From: Gnetum montanum
Taxonomy: Eukaryota; Streptophyta; Gnetopsida; Gnetales; Gnetaceae
Direction: 5' to 3'
DNA: 64,000 bases
Assembly: GCA_015680685.1 (NCBI GenBank)
Contig: MNCI01010805.1
Span: 7,048 to 71,047 of the forward strand
The position numbers were made by a program, and so were the translations under genes. This document shows positions 33,454-44,465 of the stretch, one piece after another (positions within the stretch are counted from its first letter, which is position 1; each line of letters starts with the position of its first letter). The notes below the pieces were generated by a model. The model was not told where the DNA came from, did no database searches, and worked only from the letters and a program-made list of their open reading frames with translations.

Positions 33454-35619
33454 TCAGTCCCCTAGGTGATGGAGATGGATGTCTAAAATATTCAGGGGGT
33501 GGTAGTAACTAGGAAAGGCTGCATGACTCGAAGAGTCTCTTAGAGAGACCGGTTGCTGAACATAGTACCCATAAGAATCTGACTGCTTGTAAGGGTACTG
33601 CTGCCTTGGAGGTGGCATCCCCCACTCTTGTGGTTGCTTCCACTGTTGGAAATATTCATACAGTTGTAGGGGCGTTCCACTTGGATAGTATCCTTGCTGT
33701 TGGTGGTGGAATCGCCTGGGATTGCCTTGTGGATAAGGCAACCTTCGGGGTGTCTGCCGCTATGCCAAACGAGGGTTCAAGGCATACACCCCAGACTCTT
33801 GAAGGTGGGACACCACAGGACAACATCCCTTAGTATGTTCATATTGGCAGATGCCACATTCATCGTCCTCGGTGTCAGAGTTTGCAACCTGCTCTGCTAC
33901 AACAACTTTTCCCTTACCCTTATGTTGGGTACGTTTAGCTCCCTTCTTCTTGTGCCGATCACGGTCACTACCTTGTTCTTTGGACTCTTGTGCAATTTTC
34001 AATACACTTTGGAATTTCTCATCCAAAGAGTCCCACATTTTATCCACCTTTGCTGATATTTCAGATGCAAAATTTTGTAACAGCAAAGTCTTCCAATTCA
34101 CCGCTACTTCCAGTGGTGACTCATCCTCCTCATCACAAAATCGGACCTCCCTTTTTCTGAGGGAAGGGTCCCGGTTGAATTCTTCTACATTCTCCTTTTT
34201 TCTGAGTTCTCCTTTCTCTTTGGCCACCTGATCAATGAGACGCTGCAACTGATGGACCCTTAGCTTCGACAATCGTCCCTTAGCGTACATGGCTAGGGTC
34301 TTTTGGGTTGCAAAATGGAGCCCATCAATAATGTGGTGAAGTTGTGCCCGCTTAGAGTAACCATGACCAGGGCACTGATGCAACAATGAGTAATACCTGC
34401 TCATGGCGACATTCAAGGGTTCATGATTCCCTTGTTTCCAACCTTGGATCTACCATCTTAGATTCGCCACTCTAGAGTATGTTTGATATTTGTCACTAAA
34501 GATTTCAAACATTGTACTCCATCTTCAAATTGTTTCCGACTCCAAGGATCAATACCAACTTTCAGCTTCTTTGATGAGTGTGCGAGGGAAGAGCTTCAAC
34601 TGTTGCCAATCATTATCAATGTTTTGCAGGGTGCAGGCGTCATGGAACGCCTACAGGTAGGTCTACGGATCACAGTTGTATCCCCCTTCAAATCTGGGGA
34701 CGTTGTTCATATCAACTCATTTGATCCAGCTATCCTTTATGTGCCTACTTGGAATGTGAACTGCCTATGCGATCTAGAGCATGCTCTAGGTAGCTAACAA
34801 CAGCTCATCTGAGTCATAGTCCTATTGGGGACTATGACGTCTGTGACTATTTCGACTACCCCTTCTTTCATGCTGGCGAGGGCCACGCGACTGGTCGCGT
34901 GCTTCCTCACGTTGCCCCTTCCAAACCTGTTTACCACCATCCTTTCTCTCCAGCCTTCCCTTGTTACGCTCAAAGCCTGAGCTAGAGGAAGGCGCAAGAG
35001 AGGGGGAGGACAGAGAAGAAGGAGAGGAATCGCCACCACTCTGGCGGCGATCTACCCATCTACCTTGATGACGGCCTCTGTCATCCAGCCCAGCCTTGCT
35101 ATGTGACCCTCCATCCCCTTGACGATTGTGGTCACTTGGAGGTTTGTTTTGAATGATTGACTGGATGAACTGCTGCCCTAGGGGAAGTTCGGTCGAATGG
35201 GTATCATGAAATACAGGATCTCCATCGTCTTATGGCCCTTGCGAGAATAAGGGGTTACTGAAATGTTTTCCCTTCCGTTGTTCATATCTCTCAGCCTGCT
35301 GCTGATCTCTTGTCTGTTGAGCCTCCATGAGATGATAGACTTAGTAGTTATGGTCCTCCATGACATACTCCGCCACCCGGTCCTGGATGCCCAATCTGCC
35401 CAGATTGTGATATAGCATCACAGGAGCTACTCTGTCGGGCAGTAGCAAGATGCTACCCTTCATGTCCCGCCATTGAAGATGTTCATCCTGATGTAGGATG
35501 AATATGAAATCAGGGACATATTCATCGGAATGTTTGTACACCACCCGACATTCTTGTGACATCGGTGGTTCAAATGCATCTCTCCTGTGAGAAGACATGT
35601 TGGACGTTAGATGGTCCAT
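33454..35619 (-). pseudogene. gag of element G
   Basis: Starts near 35619 (ORF with MSSHRRDAF; IFILHQDEHLQWRDMKG matches the FIFHQDEQIHWRDLQG of B). A frameshifted Arg/Ser-rich linker follows (35340-34800), then the capsid C-terminal part as an open frame 34416-33760 (SRYYSLLHQCPGHGYSK). Its knuckle reads CGICQYEHTKGC (C-x2-C-x3-H-x3-C), like B. 33741-33454 is the Pro/Gln/Tyr-rich tail. Same plan as B, D and E; non-functional. Confidence 0.8.
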
Positions 35620-35745
35620 ATAATCGGTGTACCCTATAATTAACTTAAATTCGCCTAGTATGCAGAAATATTTCTATCCTAGGTCCGTTCCAATGACTTA
35701 AATGATAATTTCACCAAAGTTAGATGATGCATGTAAGACTAACAG

Positions 35746-35763
35746 TCCCTGGCAACAGCACCA
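35746..35763 (-). other. Primer binding site of element G
   Basis: Minus strand TGGTGCTGTTGCCAGGGA one base after the LTR, close to the tRNA-Asp primer site TGGCGCCGTTGCCGGGGA. Confidence 0.8.
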
Positions 35764-35764
35764 G

Positions 35765-36660
35765 TGATGAGCGACTAGGTATCCCTATGCCCAACCATAC
35801 GAATCACGAGCATTCATGTGTGACTTAGTTGAAATCTGCAGACTGTAAGCACTTAACATACACCAGACTTCTAACCAGTGAAACCTTGGGTTAGAACGAT
35901 CGTTGTCATCCTAATCTCACTTGTGAAGTTCTGTTTACATTGGTTAAGTGAGATTAAGGCTAATGATTTTTATATCTTTTTAATTATCTTTTCGACAACT
36001 AATTATCTTGGAAAATAAGTATAGAATATTAATTAATCTAAAATTATCTTAATCTAAATCTTAACTACTCATAGCATAAGTATCTGGTCCCATCTTCCGA
36101 GCACGTTCTGAGCATCTCCTAACACTTCTGGGTTACCAGACGTTAAGTGCCACTGGGCTTACCAAGCGTTTGGATTACGTTCGAGATGGTTGTACTTATG
36201 GCCTTAACGAACTACGAATAAACAATAACGATTGAAATTATAATGAGAACATAAGTAATTAACAAGTAACTAATAAAGCATCAACATATTAAACTATTAA
36301 TTGCATAAAATATCTAAGTCCAAATGCTGCAAGGATTGCTTGAACAGTTCGTCTTTATTGCCGTCATGCCAAGGGGCTCGGATACATCAATGCTTGAATA
36401 AAGATTCGATCACTTTTCATACACCTGTTGTGGGCACTTGGAAAATATTCTATCTCTTGCGGGAGAAAACTACAAGAGCTTCGCTACAACTACTCAAAAG
36501 ATGCCTAAATGAAGCAGAAGGCCCTCATATTTATAAGCTAGGAAGGGTGGCTGTGTAAACTGGGCCACGTCGATGCAGGGTGGCTATGTTGACGGGCCCA
36601 CGTTGACGCAGCTGCGTATACGTGGCCCAGTCAACGCATTGACTTTATGACACTTCATCA
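35765..36660 (-). repeat. 5' LTR of element G
   Basis: 896 bp, TGATGAGCGA to ACTTCATCA, paired with 23427-24339. U3 palindromes GTATAC and TCGACG-type variants lie at about 36560-36640, TATA as ATATTTATAAG near 36527-36537, hairpin at about 36352-36408. Some U3 palindromes intact in the 3' copy are mutated here (for example GTCGAT or GTTGAC for GTCGAC). Confidence 0.92.
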
Positions 36661-38084
36661 CCATCTCAACATTAGCCTATTCCCATCCCTTACATGTGGC
36701 CACTGTCACTACCCCATCATTCTTCATATGGATCATTTGCAAAAGCATTGATCAAGATTCCATTTTAAAAACTACTAGTTGATCCTCCCTCATCCCCAAC
36801 AACCAATCTTGGACTTATGGGCTTGGGCTAACTTTAAGAATCTTCCTATAACTTTCCACCTTGCCAACCTCTATAACATCCTTCTTTTCCAACATTGTCA
36901 TGTGTATATAGCTCTACTTCATATCCTTTCTCAAATTCGCCTTCATCTAGATGATATCAATACAACTAAGCCCATTGATTAAGGTTATTGGAACTTGTGA
37001 TATTAGCTTCGAAGCCTCCTGGAAATTGAGAAGTTGTATTGGTGCCAATGCTTGTGTCTTGCTTACCTCACTCAAGAGGACTTTAATACCAAGCTCTTCC
37101 ATTAACACCCGACTATGGGGAAATCAAGGTAGATGATTATCTCATTCACAGGTACTATTTATCAAGATCTTTCACCCCACTTTTAACATTTTATTAATCT
37201 TTTTGCAAGTTCTCCTTATGAGGTTTCCTTTATTCCCTAAATCTTCCAACACCATACTTGCGTAAACCCTGCTTGTCAAATGGATCATCCTCTCTCTCCC
37301 TTAGTAAGTTAGAGCACATTATCTTGATGTCTCCAACAAACAAAGTCCCAAACCTCGATGACTAGACAAATAAAGGTTTTTCCACTTCCTTTGGCCTCAT
37401 GCCAACATTTTCCTCGCCAAAACATTTACTAGATTCTTCCATATTGGTACCTTTCCTAGATCATGGAACTTCATCCTCATCACCGTTCTTCTGAAAACCA
37501 CATTCTCAAATTCCCCCTCCCAAAATCATCTTATCAACCTATGCTTAGTTCTATATAGGTTTTATGCAAAACTTCTTACAAACTGTCTCTAACTCCTTCT
37601 ACATATCATTAGTCCCACATAGATAGATTTCATGCAACATCGGCAAATCACTTAAGGGATTATCATCATGAACAAAAATTTGCATTGGGTGAAGTCCACT
37701 AGCATCCCCATTATGGCCATTAAGATTGACATCATAAAGGCTTATGATAGTGTCTCCTGGGAGGCATTTCTTGCTGCAATGCATTGTATGGATTTCAACC
37801 AATGGTGGCTTACACATAGAAGTTTTATCCTCCACACTATTAGATATGTTGTCCAACTATAGAATTAGCAAATTGATTTGTTCCAACTATCATGTGGCCT
37901 AAGGCAAGGGGATGTTCTCTTCCCATACATTTTAAAAATTATTTCCAAGCTTTTCAACACATGCTTATTATACATGATGAAGCATCATTAGCTAAATGTA
38001 TTAGTCAACTATGATGTCGTAGATGCAATGTCACATTTATGTCAGTGCATCTTTGTTGCTTGCTATATTGTAAGACCCTTAGAG
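36661..38084 (+). pseudogene. LINE (non-LTR) reverse transcriptase fragment, right of element G
   Basis: Plus strand. MAIKIDIIKAYDSVSWEAF at 37713 onward is RT motif A of plant LINEs (KVDLEKAFDSVNW), and GLRQGDVLFPYIL at about 37895-37930 is motif B (GLRQGDPLSPFLF). Upstream, YRFYAKLLTNCL (about 37555-37590) resembles the motif before it. Both catalytic-region motifs are separated by stops, and the YADD box is missing: the sequence passes into element H at about 38085. It continues the fragment at 22800-23426 once element G is removed. Confidence 0.65.
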
Positions 38085-39540
38085 GAAGTACAATGAATCA
38101 ACAAGTCTCCTTGATGTCACTCCCTTTTCCATTCCCCCTTGGTCATTCCCTTTTTCTTCAAATGATCATGAGTTAATTTTAGTTTCATGTGAGAAGAAGC
38201 ATATTGCTTTCATGATAAAGACCTCTTATCTATAGAAATTGGAGAGATGGATGATGTGATTTCACTACTTTATACAATTGTTTTGATAGCATACAATAAA
38301 AATTCAACACATGGTATTGATTTTTGCATCATGAATGGCAACATTATTAACAAAAACATGGTAAATACCCACAAAACACAAAGGAAATGATTCAAGAAAA
38401 GAAAAAATTATAAAGAAAATAAAAGAAATGGAAAAATGTATTAAGAATTGGAAAATTTTAAAGAAATAGGATGTCAAGAATAGAAAAATGATAAAAAATC
38501 GTAAAAAAAAAGTGAAAATGTACTTATTAGTTCTTGGTTCAAGATGGAGTACCTTCCCCATGACTAAACTCATTGCCAAGCATTCAGAAAACGGATTGCA
38601 CATTCCCTGGGTTATACAACATAAGTTTCCTATTTATCATCTTTAGGGATTTATGATTTTACTTGTTACCTCATTTAACATTGATGATAATTAGGTTTCA
38701 ATCATTTGAAAATATATATTCAACTAGATTATAAGGTATTTTCTTTTCCCTTTTCTATTTTAGTTCTTGGATCTCCTTCAAAAATATATTCTAGTGTATA
38801 GCTAGGGTGTAGGATGTCATTTTCTAAGTTTCCTATTTGGTTCATCTTCTTAGGACAAGAGCTAATAAGTGAGTTGAATGTTTCCATGCATATTTTGGAC
38901 AATTTGGTATTCTTATTTTCTAGTCATTGGGTGTCTTTTGGTTTAGTGACTATTGTATAGGCATGGTTTTACACACATATTTGTTCCTCAAGTTTGTTGT
39001 GGGCTAGTATGGGGATTGTGTTAATTCTTTGCACTTTTGGCTTGCAACTACACCCTTTCTCATTATACGTAATGCATGGAAATTTCCAGCTCTCCACAGT
39101 GCCATGTTCAATTTTAATGTTTTGTTTTGAAGTGATGATGGTTGTTTGCTTTTGCATAGGATTAGGAAACATTGTTTTTATAAAGGAGGGGGTTGCATCG
39201 TATTGGCCTTGCACTATTTCTGATGGACTAGTAAGTCTACTAGTTTTATTCACACATGTGGGAACCATCTTAAAGAAAGGATATTTTTGAGGGTTACACT
39301 TAGAGCTACTAACATTATCATTCACTTGTATGTTCACAACACAAGTGACATTCTTTTATTAAGGTTGTAATGTTAATTCTTCTTGCATTGTTGGTGGTGG
39401 CACATGTTGGAGAGGAGTATGATAGTATTGATGATATGACAAATGGTGAGAGGCATAGGATGATGATTCTATAGGAGATGTAAGTTGATGGTATTCAGGA
39501 GGATAGTACTAGTGAGTTGAGACATGGGCAATAAAACTAA
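38085..39540 (-). mobile_element. Athila fragment H, RT-less
   Basis: Minus strand. 39337-38969 is an open frame holding the gag tail (SSKCNPQKYPFF) fused to the end of the protease region (CITYNEKGCSCK, ending HNKLEEQICV), so the protease active site is deleted. It is followed by a region (38650-38510) almost parallel to 51130-51250 of element E, including the tail SHGEGT, then the A-rich tract and the downstream spacer also seen in F. No RT or integrase. Left end inside the LINE, right end at the LTR of E. Confidence 0.7.
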
Positions 39541-40417
39541 TAAAACTATTTTTTCTTAAGCACGCTATCGTATCTATGATATTGTATCAATGATATCATA
39601 GTTCTACCTATGTCATCATTGATACAATATATTGGAAGTTGTGCAACCCTATAAATACCAACACTTGGTTGCACCAGCAACAATAATTTCATGACACCCT
39701 TAGCTAAAGTCTTGTAGTGTGTTTTTGTAGTTAGTGATAGCATGAATGCCCACAATGTGGTGTCTAGTAATTGTATAGTGTATTTATTCAAGTGGATTGT
39801 ACTTGGGCACAATTCATGTCTAAATATTGAAGTTGCTTTTCATCATGAAAACATCCACTTAGTTCTTTTATTTCACTTAACTAATTTCTTACTTAGTTTA
39901 ATTTGCATGTTTATTTAGCTTAGCTCTTTACATTTTCAAAGTACTTTACTTTTCATGCTCATTAGTAAGGCAGAATGAGTACGAGTAGTTTCGAGTGTTA
40001 AGTGTAATCGTTTGATAACTTAGTAGTGGTTTCACTTAATTCGCTTAGTAGTAAACTCATTTGGTAATCCTAATAACGGTTACATGAGATGTGTACGATA
40101 AACAAGGGTCAAATGCTCATTTCTATAGGATAGAATAGATTTATATTTCTATTATCACTTAGACTTCAAGTTTCTCTTCACTTTACTATGGAAGCAACTA
40201 GGAGTAAATCAAGCCAACAACATCAACAAATTGTATGCCTCACTAAGAGTTAAGCCATACACTTACACTTCACTACCTCAAAGTGGGAAGACAATGATTA
40301 CAAACCTACTATCAACTCTTAGCATACTTACATTGTCCATCCACGGATTATGATCTAGTCACACACATGCACAGGTGACTTGTATGGTGGAATGTTGGGA
40401 TACTCTACTGCTCATCA
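39541..40417 (+). repeat. 5' LTR of element E
   Basis: The end CTGCTCATCA (40417) and the following primer site fix the right border; the left border is uncertain because no TGATG start is clear. U3 holds an inverted pair TGTATCAATGAT / ATCATTGATACA (about 39585-39630) around TGATATCA, just before CCTATAAATACC (about 39650). It diverges from the other LTRs but has the same plan. Confidence 0.65.
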
Positions 40418-40418
40418 T

Positions 40419-40436
40419 TAGCACTGTTGTTAGGGA
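40419..40436 (+). other. Primer binding site of element E (decayed)
   Basis: TAGCACTGTTGTTAGGGA, five mismatches or so from the tRNA-Asp site; all look like transitions. Directly after the LTR. Confidence 0.6.
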
Positions 40437-40560
40437 TGTGTCAATGTTTGCTTAGTAGCTGATCTTATAGAGTTTGTTGTATCAAAAATCACAAAGTTTA
40501 TCTTTAATATCTTTAACCAATCCTTTAACACACACACACCTAAAGCGTCAAACATACAAC

Positions 40561-42360
40561 ATGGCTTCAATACTTAAGGAAAATTTATCACTGGCCAAAG
40601 AGACACAAAAGAGCCATGACAAAAGACATGCTGAAGAAGATTGGAGTATGCCTATGCAAACCAGGATTTCATACGCTTATACATATCCATATTATCTTGA
40701 CTTCACATTTATCTTTCATCAGGATGAACAACTAAGGTGGAGAAATTTGTGGGATAACATAGTTTTGTCTTCTAAATGTTAAGCACCATAAATGCTACAA
40801 GCAATCTTAATAAGGTTGAATCTAGGCCATGCACAAGAAGGGTATCATGTTACTAAACACATGACTAGGCCATATCAACCCAAAAAAGGACAAGTAAGAA
40901 GGGATGCTATTATGGAGACAAGACATGAAAACAATAAAGGAAAGAAAGTCAATCACAATGTTGTCCTAGAAGAAATCAATAATGATGCATTCCTAATGGA
41001 AAAACTCCATCACAACCATGAATCCCACTCCTAGACATCTATCATTTGTCGAGAGGAACTTGTGAATATAATGCAGATGCACAACACCATCTTCAAGAAT
41101 TCCATGATTCTTGTGCCCTTTAGAATATTGAAAGTGTTTGGTAGAAGTTATAGTTGTTTTCCAGATACTCACCAAGGAGGCATAGAGCTAGTACAAATCC
41201 TTAGACTAGAATATATTTGAAGATGGAGTACCATGCTAGAGCTTTTTAATGAAAAGTATCAAACCTACTCAAGAGTGTCTAATTTAAGGAAACAAATCCA
41301 AGGATGGAAGCAAGAGACACATGAATCTATTGACACATCAATGGGAAAATATTATTCTTTATTGCATAGTTGCCTAGGCCATGGATTTTCACAAAGAGAA
41401 CAACTAAGGCATAGTATTGATGGGTTAAGAAACAAGACTAGAGAAACCCTTGGGGTCTTTGCCTAAGGAAGATTATCAGAGATGATCATCCATCGAATTC
41501 AAAGGTTGATTAACCAAGTGGCCAAAGAAGAAGGAAAATTGAAGAAAAGGGAATCAGCTGAAGAATACAATTGAGATCCTTTGATAAGGAAAAGAGATGT
41601 CAAAATGTGTTAGAGGATGTCATTGAAAAAAAGACTCTACCCATTTAGAAATTAGTCATTGACATAGCAATGAAGGTAGAGAAGATGTGAAACTTGGTAG
41701 ATGAAAAATTTGCTACAACTCTTAAGATAGCAGAAGAGAAATCTAAACATGTGCTAAACAAGGGCAAAGACAAGATGAAAAGAAGAGATCACAAACGAGA
41801 GAATTATGAACACAAAGGAAAAGTTACTGCAGTTGAGGATATTATAGACTCTAGTTCAGAAGATGAAGAAGGATGCAAAGTGTACCAATGTGAACATCCC
41901 AAGGGATCTAATCTTGTCATGGCCCACTTGTAAGAGTTTGGGACATACATACTCAATCTGAGATTGATCAAGAAACAAATGCCAAGACGATTACCTTATC
42001 CATAGGGTAATCTTAGAGAACCCTTCCAGCTATCATAATATAAAAGTGGAGCATATCCTCAGCCACAAGAGCAATACTAGCAATAGTGGCAACAACCACA
42101 AGCATGGAGAATGCCACTGCTAAGCCAGCAATATCCATATGTGCAATCCAATCCTTATGGATATTATGTTCAACATCCAATCTCTTCAGGAACTGCTTCA
42201 GTCCATACTTTCTCTCATTACTATCCATCAAAGTATTACAAGCTCACTACCCCAAGAATGGATCTAAATCCTTACGCACATCAACCAACAACTAGTTCAT
42301 TAATCCAAACTCCTAACTCTCTACCACTAGTACTACCACCAATTATGCAAGGAGAATTTC
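40561..42360 (+). pseudogene. gag of element E
   Basis: Starts ATGGCTTCAATACTT. Pieces: 40561-40782 (FIFHQDEQLRWRNLW), 40792-41034, 41233-41466 (MLELFNEKYQTYSRVSNLRK, HSCLGHGFSQREQL), 41694-41933 and 42111-42560. The knuckle has decayed to CKVYQCEHPKGS. Lys/Glu-rich and more AT-rich than B, D and G, so E belongs to an older or different subfamily. Confidence 0.78.
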
Positions 42361-43415
42361 CATCACAATCACAACAGAAAAGAGCTAAAAGGGCAGTGAA
42401 TATATTGAAAGAGGATCTTACCAACAGTAGTAAAGGAAAATTAAGGAAATATCCTTTCTTAAGGGCAAGTCCAGAAAAAGCTGGTAGAGCAAGAACTTCA
42501 TCCAATCAAGTTCCTTCTATAGCAGATCCTACCATAGATACTATGCTTTCACAACAATGAAATTAGAAACTTACAAGTGTCATGCTAATGAATATAGTAT
42601 TGAATTGGATAAAAGTAGGAGCATTTTCCAAGAAAAGAATAGATCTTGAAAATGATTTGATTTATTTACAGATTGCTATAAATTCACCATGCAAAGATCT
42701 TACTAGAACTGCCATCACAATCACAACAGAAAAGTGCTACATGGGCAGTGAATATATAGAAAGAGGATCTTACCAACAGTAATAAAGGAAAATTAAGGAA
42801 ACATCCTTTCTTAAGGGCAAGTCCAGAAAAAGTTGGTAGAGCAAGAGCTTCATCCAATCAAGTTCCTTCTATAGCAGATCCTCCTATAGATACTATGCTT
42901 CCACAACAACGAAATTAGAAACTTACAAGTGTCATGCTAATGAATATAGTATTGAATTGGATAAAAGTAGGAGCATTTTCCAAGAAAAGAATAGATCTTG
43001 AAAATCATTTGATTTATTTACAGATTGTTAGAAATTCACCATGCAAAGATCTTGCTAGAACTTCCATCACAATCACAACAGAAAAGTGCTACAAGGGCAG
43101 TGAATATATAGAAAGAGGATCTTGCCAGCAGTAATAAAGGAAAATTAAGGAAACATCCTTTCTTAAGGGCAAGTCCAGAAAAAGCTAGTAGAGTAAGAAC
43201 TTCATCCAATCAAGTTCCTTCTATAGCAGATCCTCCTATAGATACTATGCTTCCACAACAACGAAATTAGAAACTTACAAGTGTCATGCTAACGAATATA
43301 GTATTGAATTGGATAAAAATAGGAGCATTTTCCAAGAAAATAATAGATCTTGAAAATCATTTGATTTATTTACAGATTGCTAGAAATTCACCATGTAAAG
43401 ATCTACTAGACTTAG
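42361..43415 (+). repeat. 352-bp tandem triplication within gag-protease of E
   Basis: Three units begin at 42361, 42713 and 43065 (CATCACAATCACAAC...), a period of exactly 352 bases, with a few percent differences. 352 is not a multiple of three, so frames shift between units; the same peptide start MLMNIVLNWIKVGAF occurs at 42582, 42934 and (mutated) 43286. Only the third unit runs on into the protease active site. Confidence 0.95.
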
Positions 43416-43579
43416 GTTTTGGAGTTAATTTGATATCTCAAGAAACATACAAGGCATGAAACCTACCTCCCTTAAAGAAGTGCAACATAAGATTAGAGCT
43501 TGCAAACCAATTAGTCACCATTCCTTTGGAATAGATAGAAGATTTGGTGGCCACTGTCAATGGGTGATCTTATCTAGCA
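43380..43579 (+). pseudogene. Protease of element E, first half
   Basis: LLDLGFGVNLIS at about 43405-43440 corresponds to LLDSGSGVNLIS of D: the catalytic D is kept but S is L. LANQLVTIPLG follows, then a stop and a frame change. It is interrupted at 43579 by the truncated LTR of D and resumes at 50522. Confidence 0.75.
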
Positions 43580-44323
43580 GTATGATATCGTGGTGCACCA
43601 TCATATCTATAAATAAGAGGCAACTCTCCCTTGTTTCCTCATCCTAGGCTAGACAGTAGGGAAACTCTGGCAAATTGATCACTCTAGAGATAGAATATTT
43701 TCCATGTGCTCGCAGTAGGAGTCCTAAAGTGAATGGATCTTTATTCGAGCAAACATTGTACTTGAACACAAGTTTGTGTATGGCAATAAAGACGAACTTC
43801 TTGGATAAACCTTGCAGCACATGGAATAGGATTTTATTACTATTATTTATTACCTATTATTTATTATCTGTTATTTACTATTTTCTCTCTCAACCCTTCT
43901 CTCCTAGTTAAGTGCCTCAGTATGACCACTTCAAGCACGTGCGTTATGCATGGTGATCCCAGCAACGATTAGCGTTTGGTAGCCACAGTTGCATCGGTTT
44001 AGGGTGTGTACGGTAAGTGGGAACGGATGCTGACGCTAGGTAATTTAGACTTAGTTCATTAGTTAGAGTTAGTAATTAGTTTCTCAACCCTTCACCTTGT
44101 TAGCATAGGAGACATAAAACATAAAAAGCTATAAAAATCATATACCTCAGACTTACTTAACCATACACCGTGACAACTACAAGTAAGTCTGGGAAGACAA
44201 CAAATGATTCACCCTAAGTGTTCCATGGGGTGTGTAGGCACTTAGTTTGCGAAGTTCAACCGGATCGTGTGTGCTACGCTCGTATTCATATGGTTGAGTG
44301 TAAGGGTATCTTGCCACTCATCA
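43580..44323 (+). repeat. 5' LTR of element D, 5'-truncated
   Basis: 744 bp; begins within the palindrome array (GTATGATATCGTGGTGCACC equals about 49778 in the 3' LTR) and ends CCACTCATCA. TATA as CTATAAATAAG near 43607-43617; hairpin ATCTTTATT (43737-43745) / AATAAAGAC (43784-43792). Most of the GATATC array is missing. Confidence 0.9.
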
Positions 44324-44324
44324 T

Positions 44325-44342
44325 TGGCGCTGTTGCTAGGGA
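44325..44342 (+). other. Primer binding site of element D
   Basis: TGGCGCTGTTGCTAGGGA, one base after the LTR, two or three mismatches from TGGCGCCGTTGCCGGGGA (tRNA-Asp). This identifies the group as Athila. Confidence 0.82.
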
Positions 44343-44465
44343 CTAAGTGTTTGTGCGCTGAATAGAACATAGGATATCACTCACATCGTTGGGAGCCTAA
44401 ACAAACCTTCGGGTTAATTAAAAGAAAAATTTATATAACAGTAATTAGCACACCGATAAATAAAA

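Larger units (their letters stand above)
23427..36660 (-). mobile_element. Complete-length Athila element G, 13.2 kb
   Basis: Minus strand: 5' LTR 36660-35765, primer site, gag 35619-33454, protease, RT, RNase H, integrase to 29424, a 2-kb spacer with an LTR-like promoter block, the coiled-coil ORF 27381-24590, polypurine tract and 3' LTR 24339-23427. Flanks CCATT (23422-23426) and CCATC (36661-36665) are a 4-of-5 target duplication. The flanks join two LINE halves. Every domain carries stops or frameshifts, so the element is inactive although structurally complete. Confidence 0.9.

Noticed and set aside
43675-43911. Matching ORFs MITLEIEYFPCA... at 12213, 43675 and 49873
   Set aside because: They lie in the R/U5 part of the Athila LTRs and are similar only because the LTRs are; no coding evidence.
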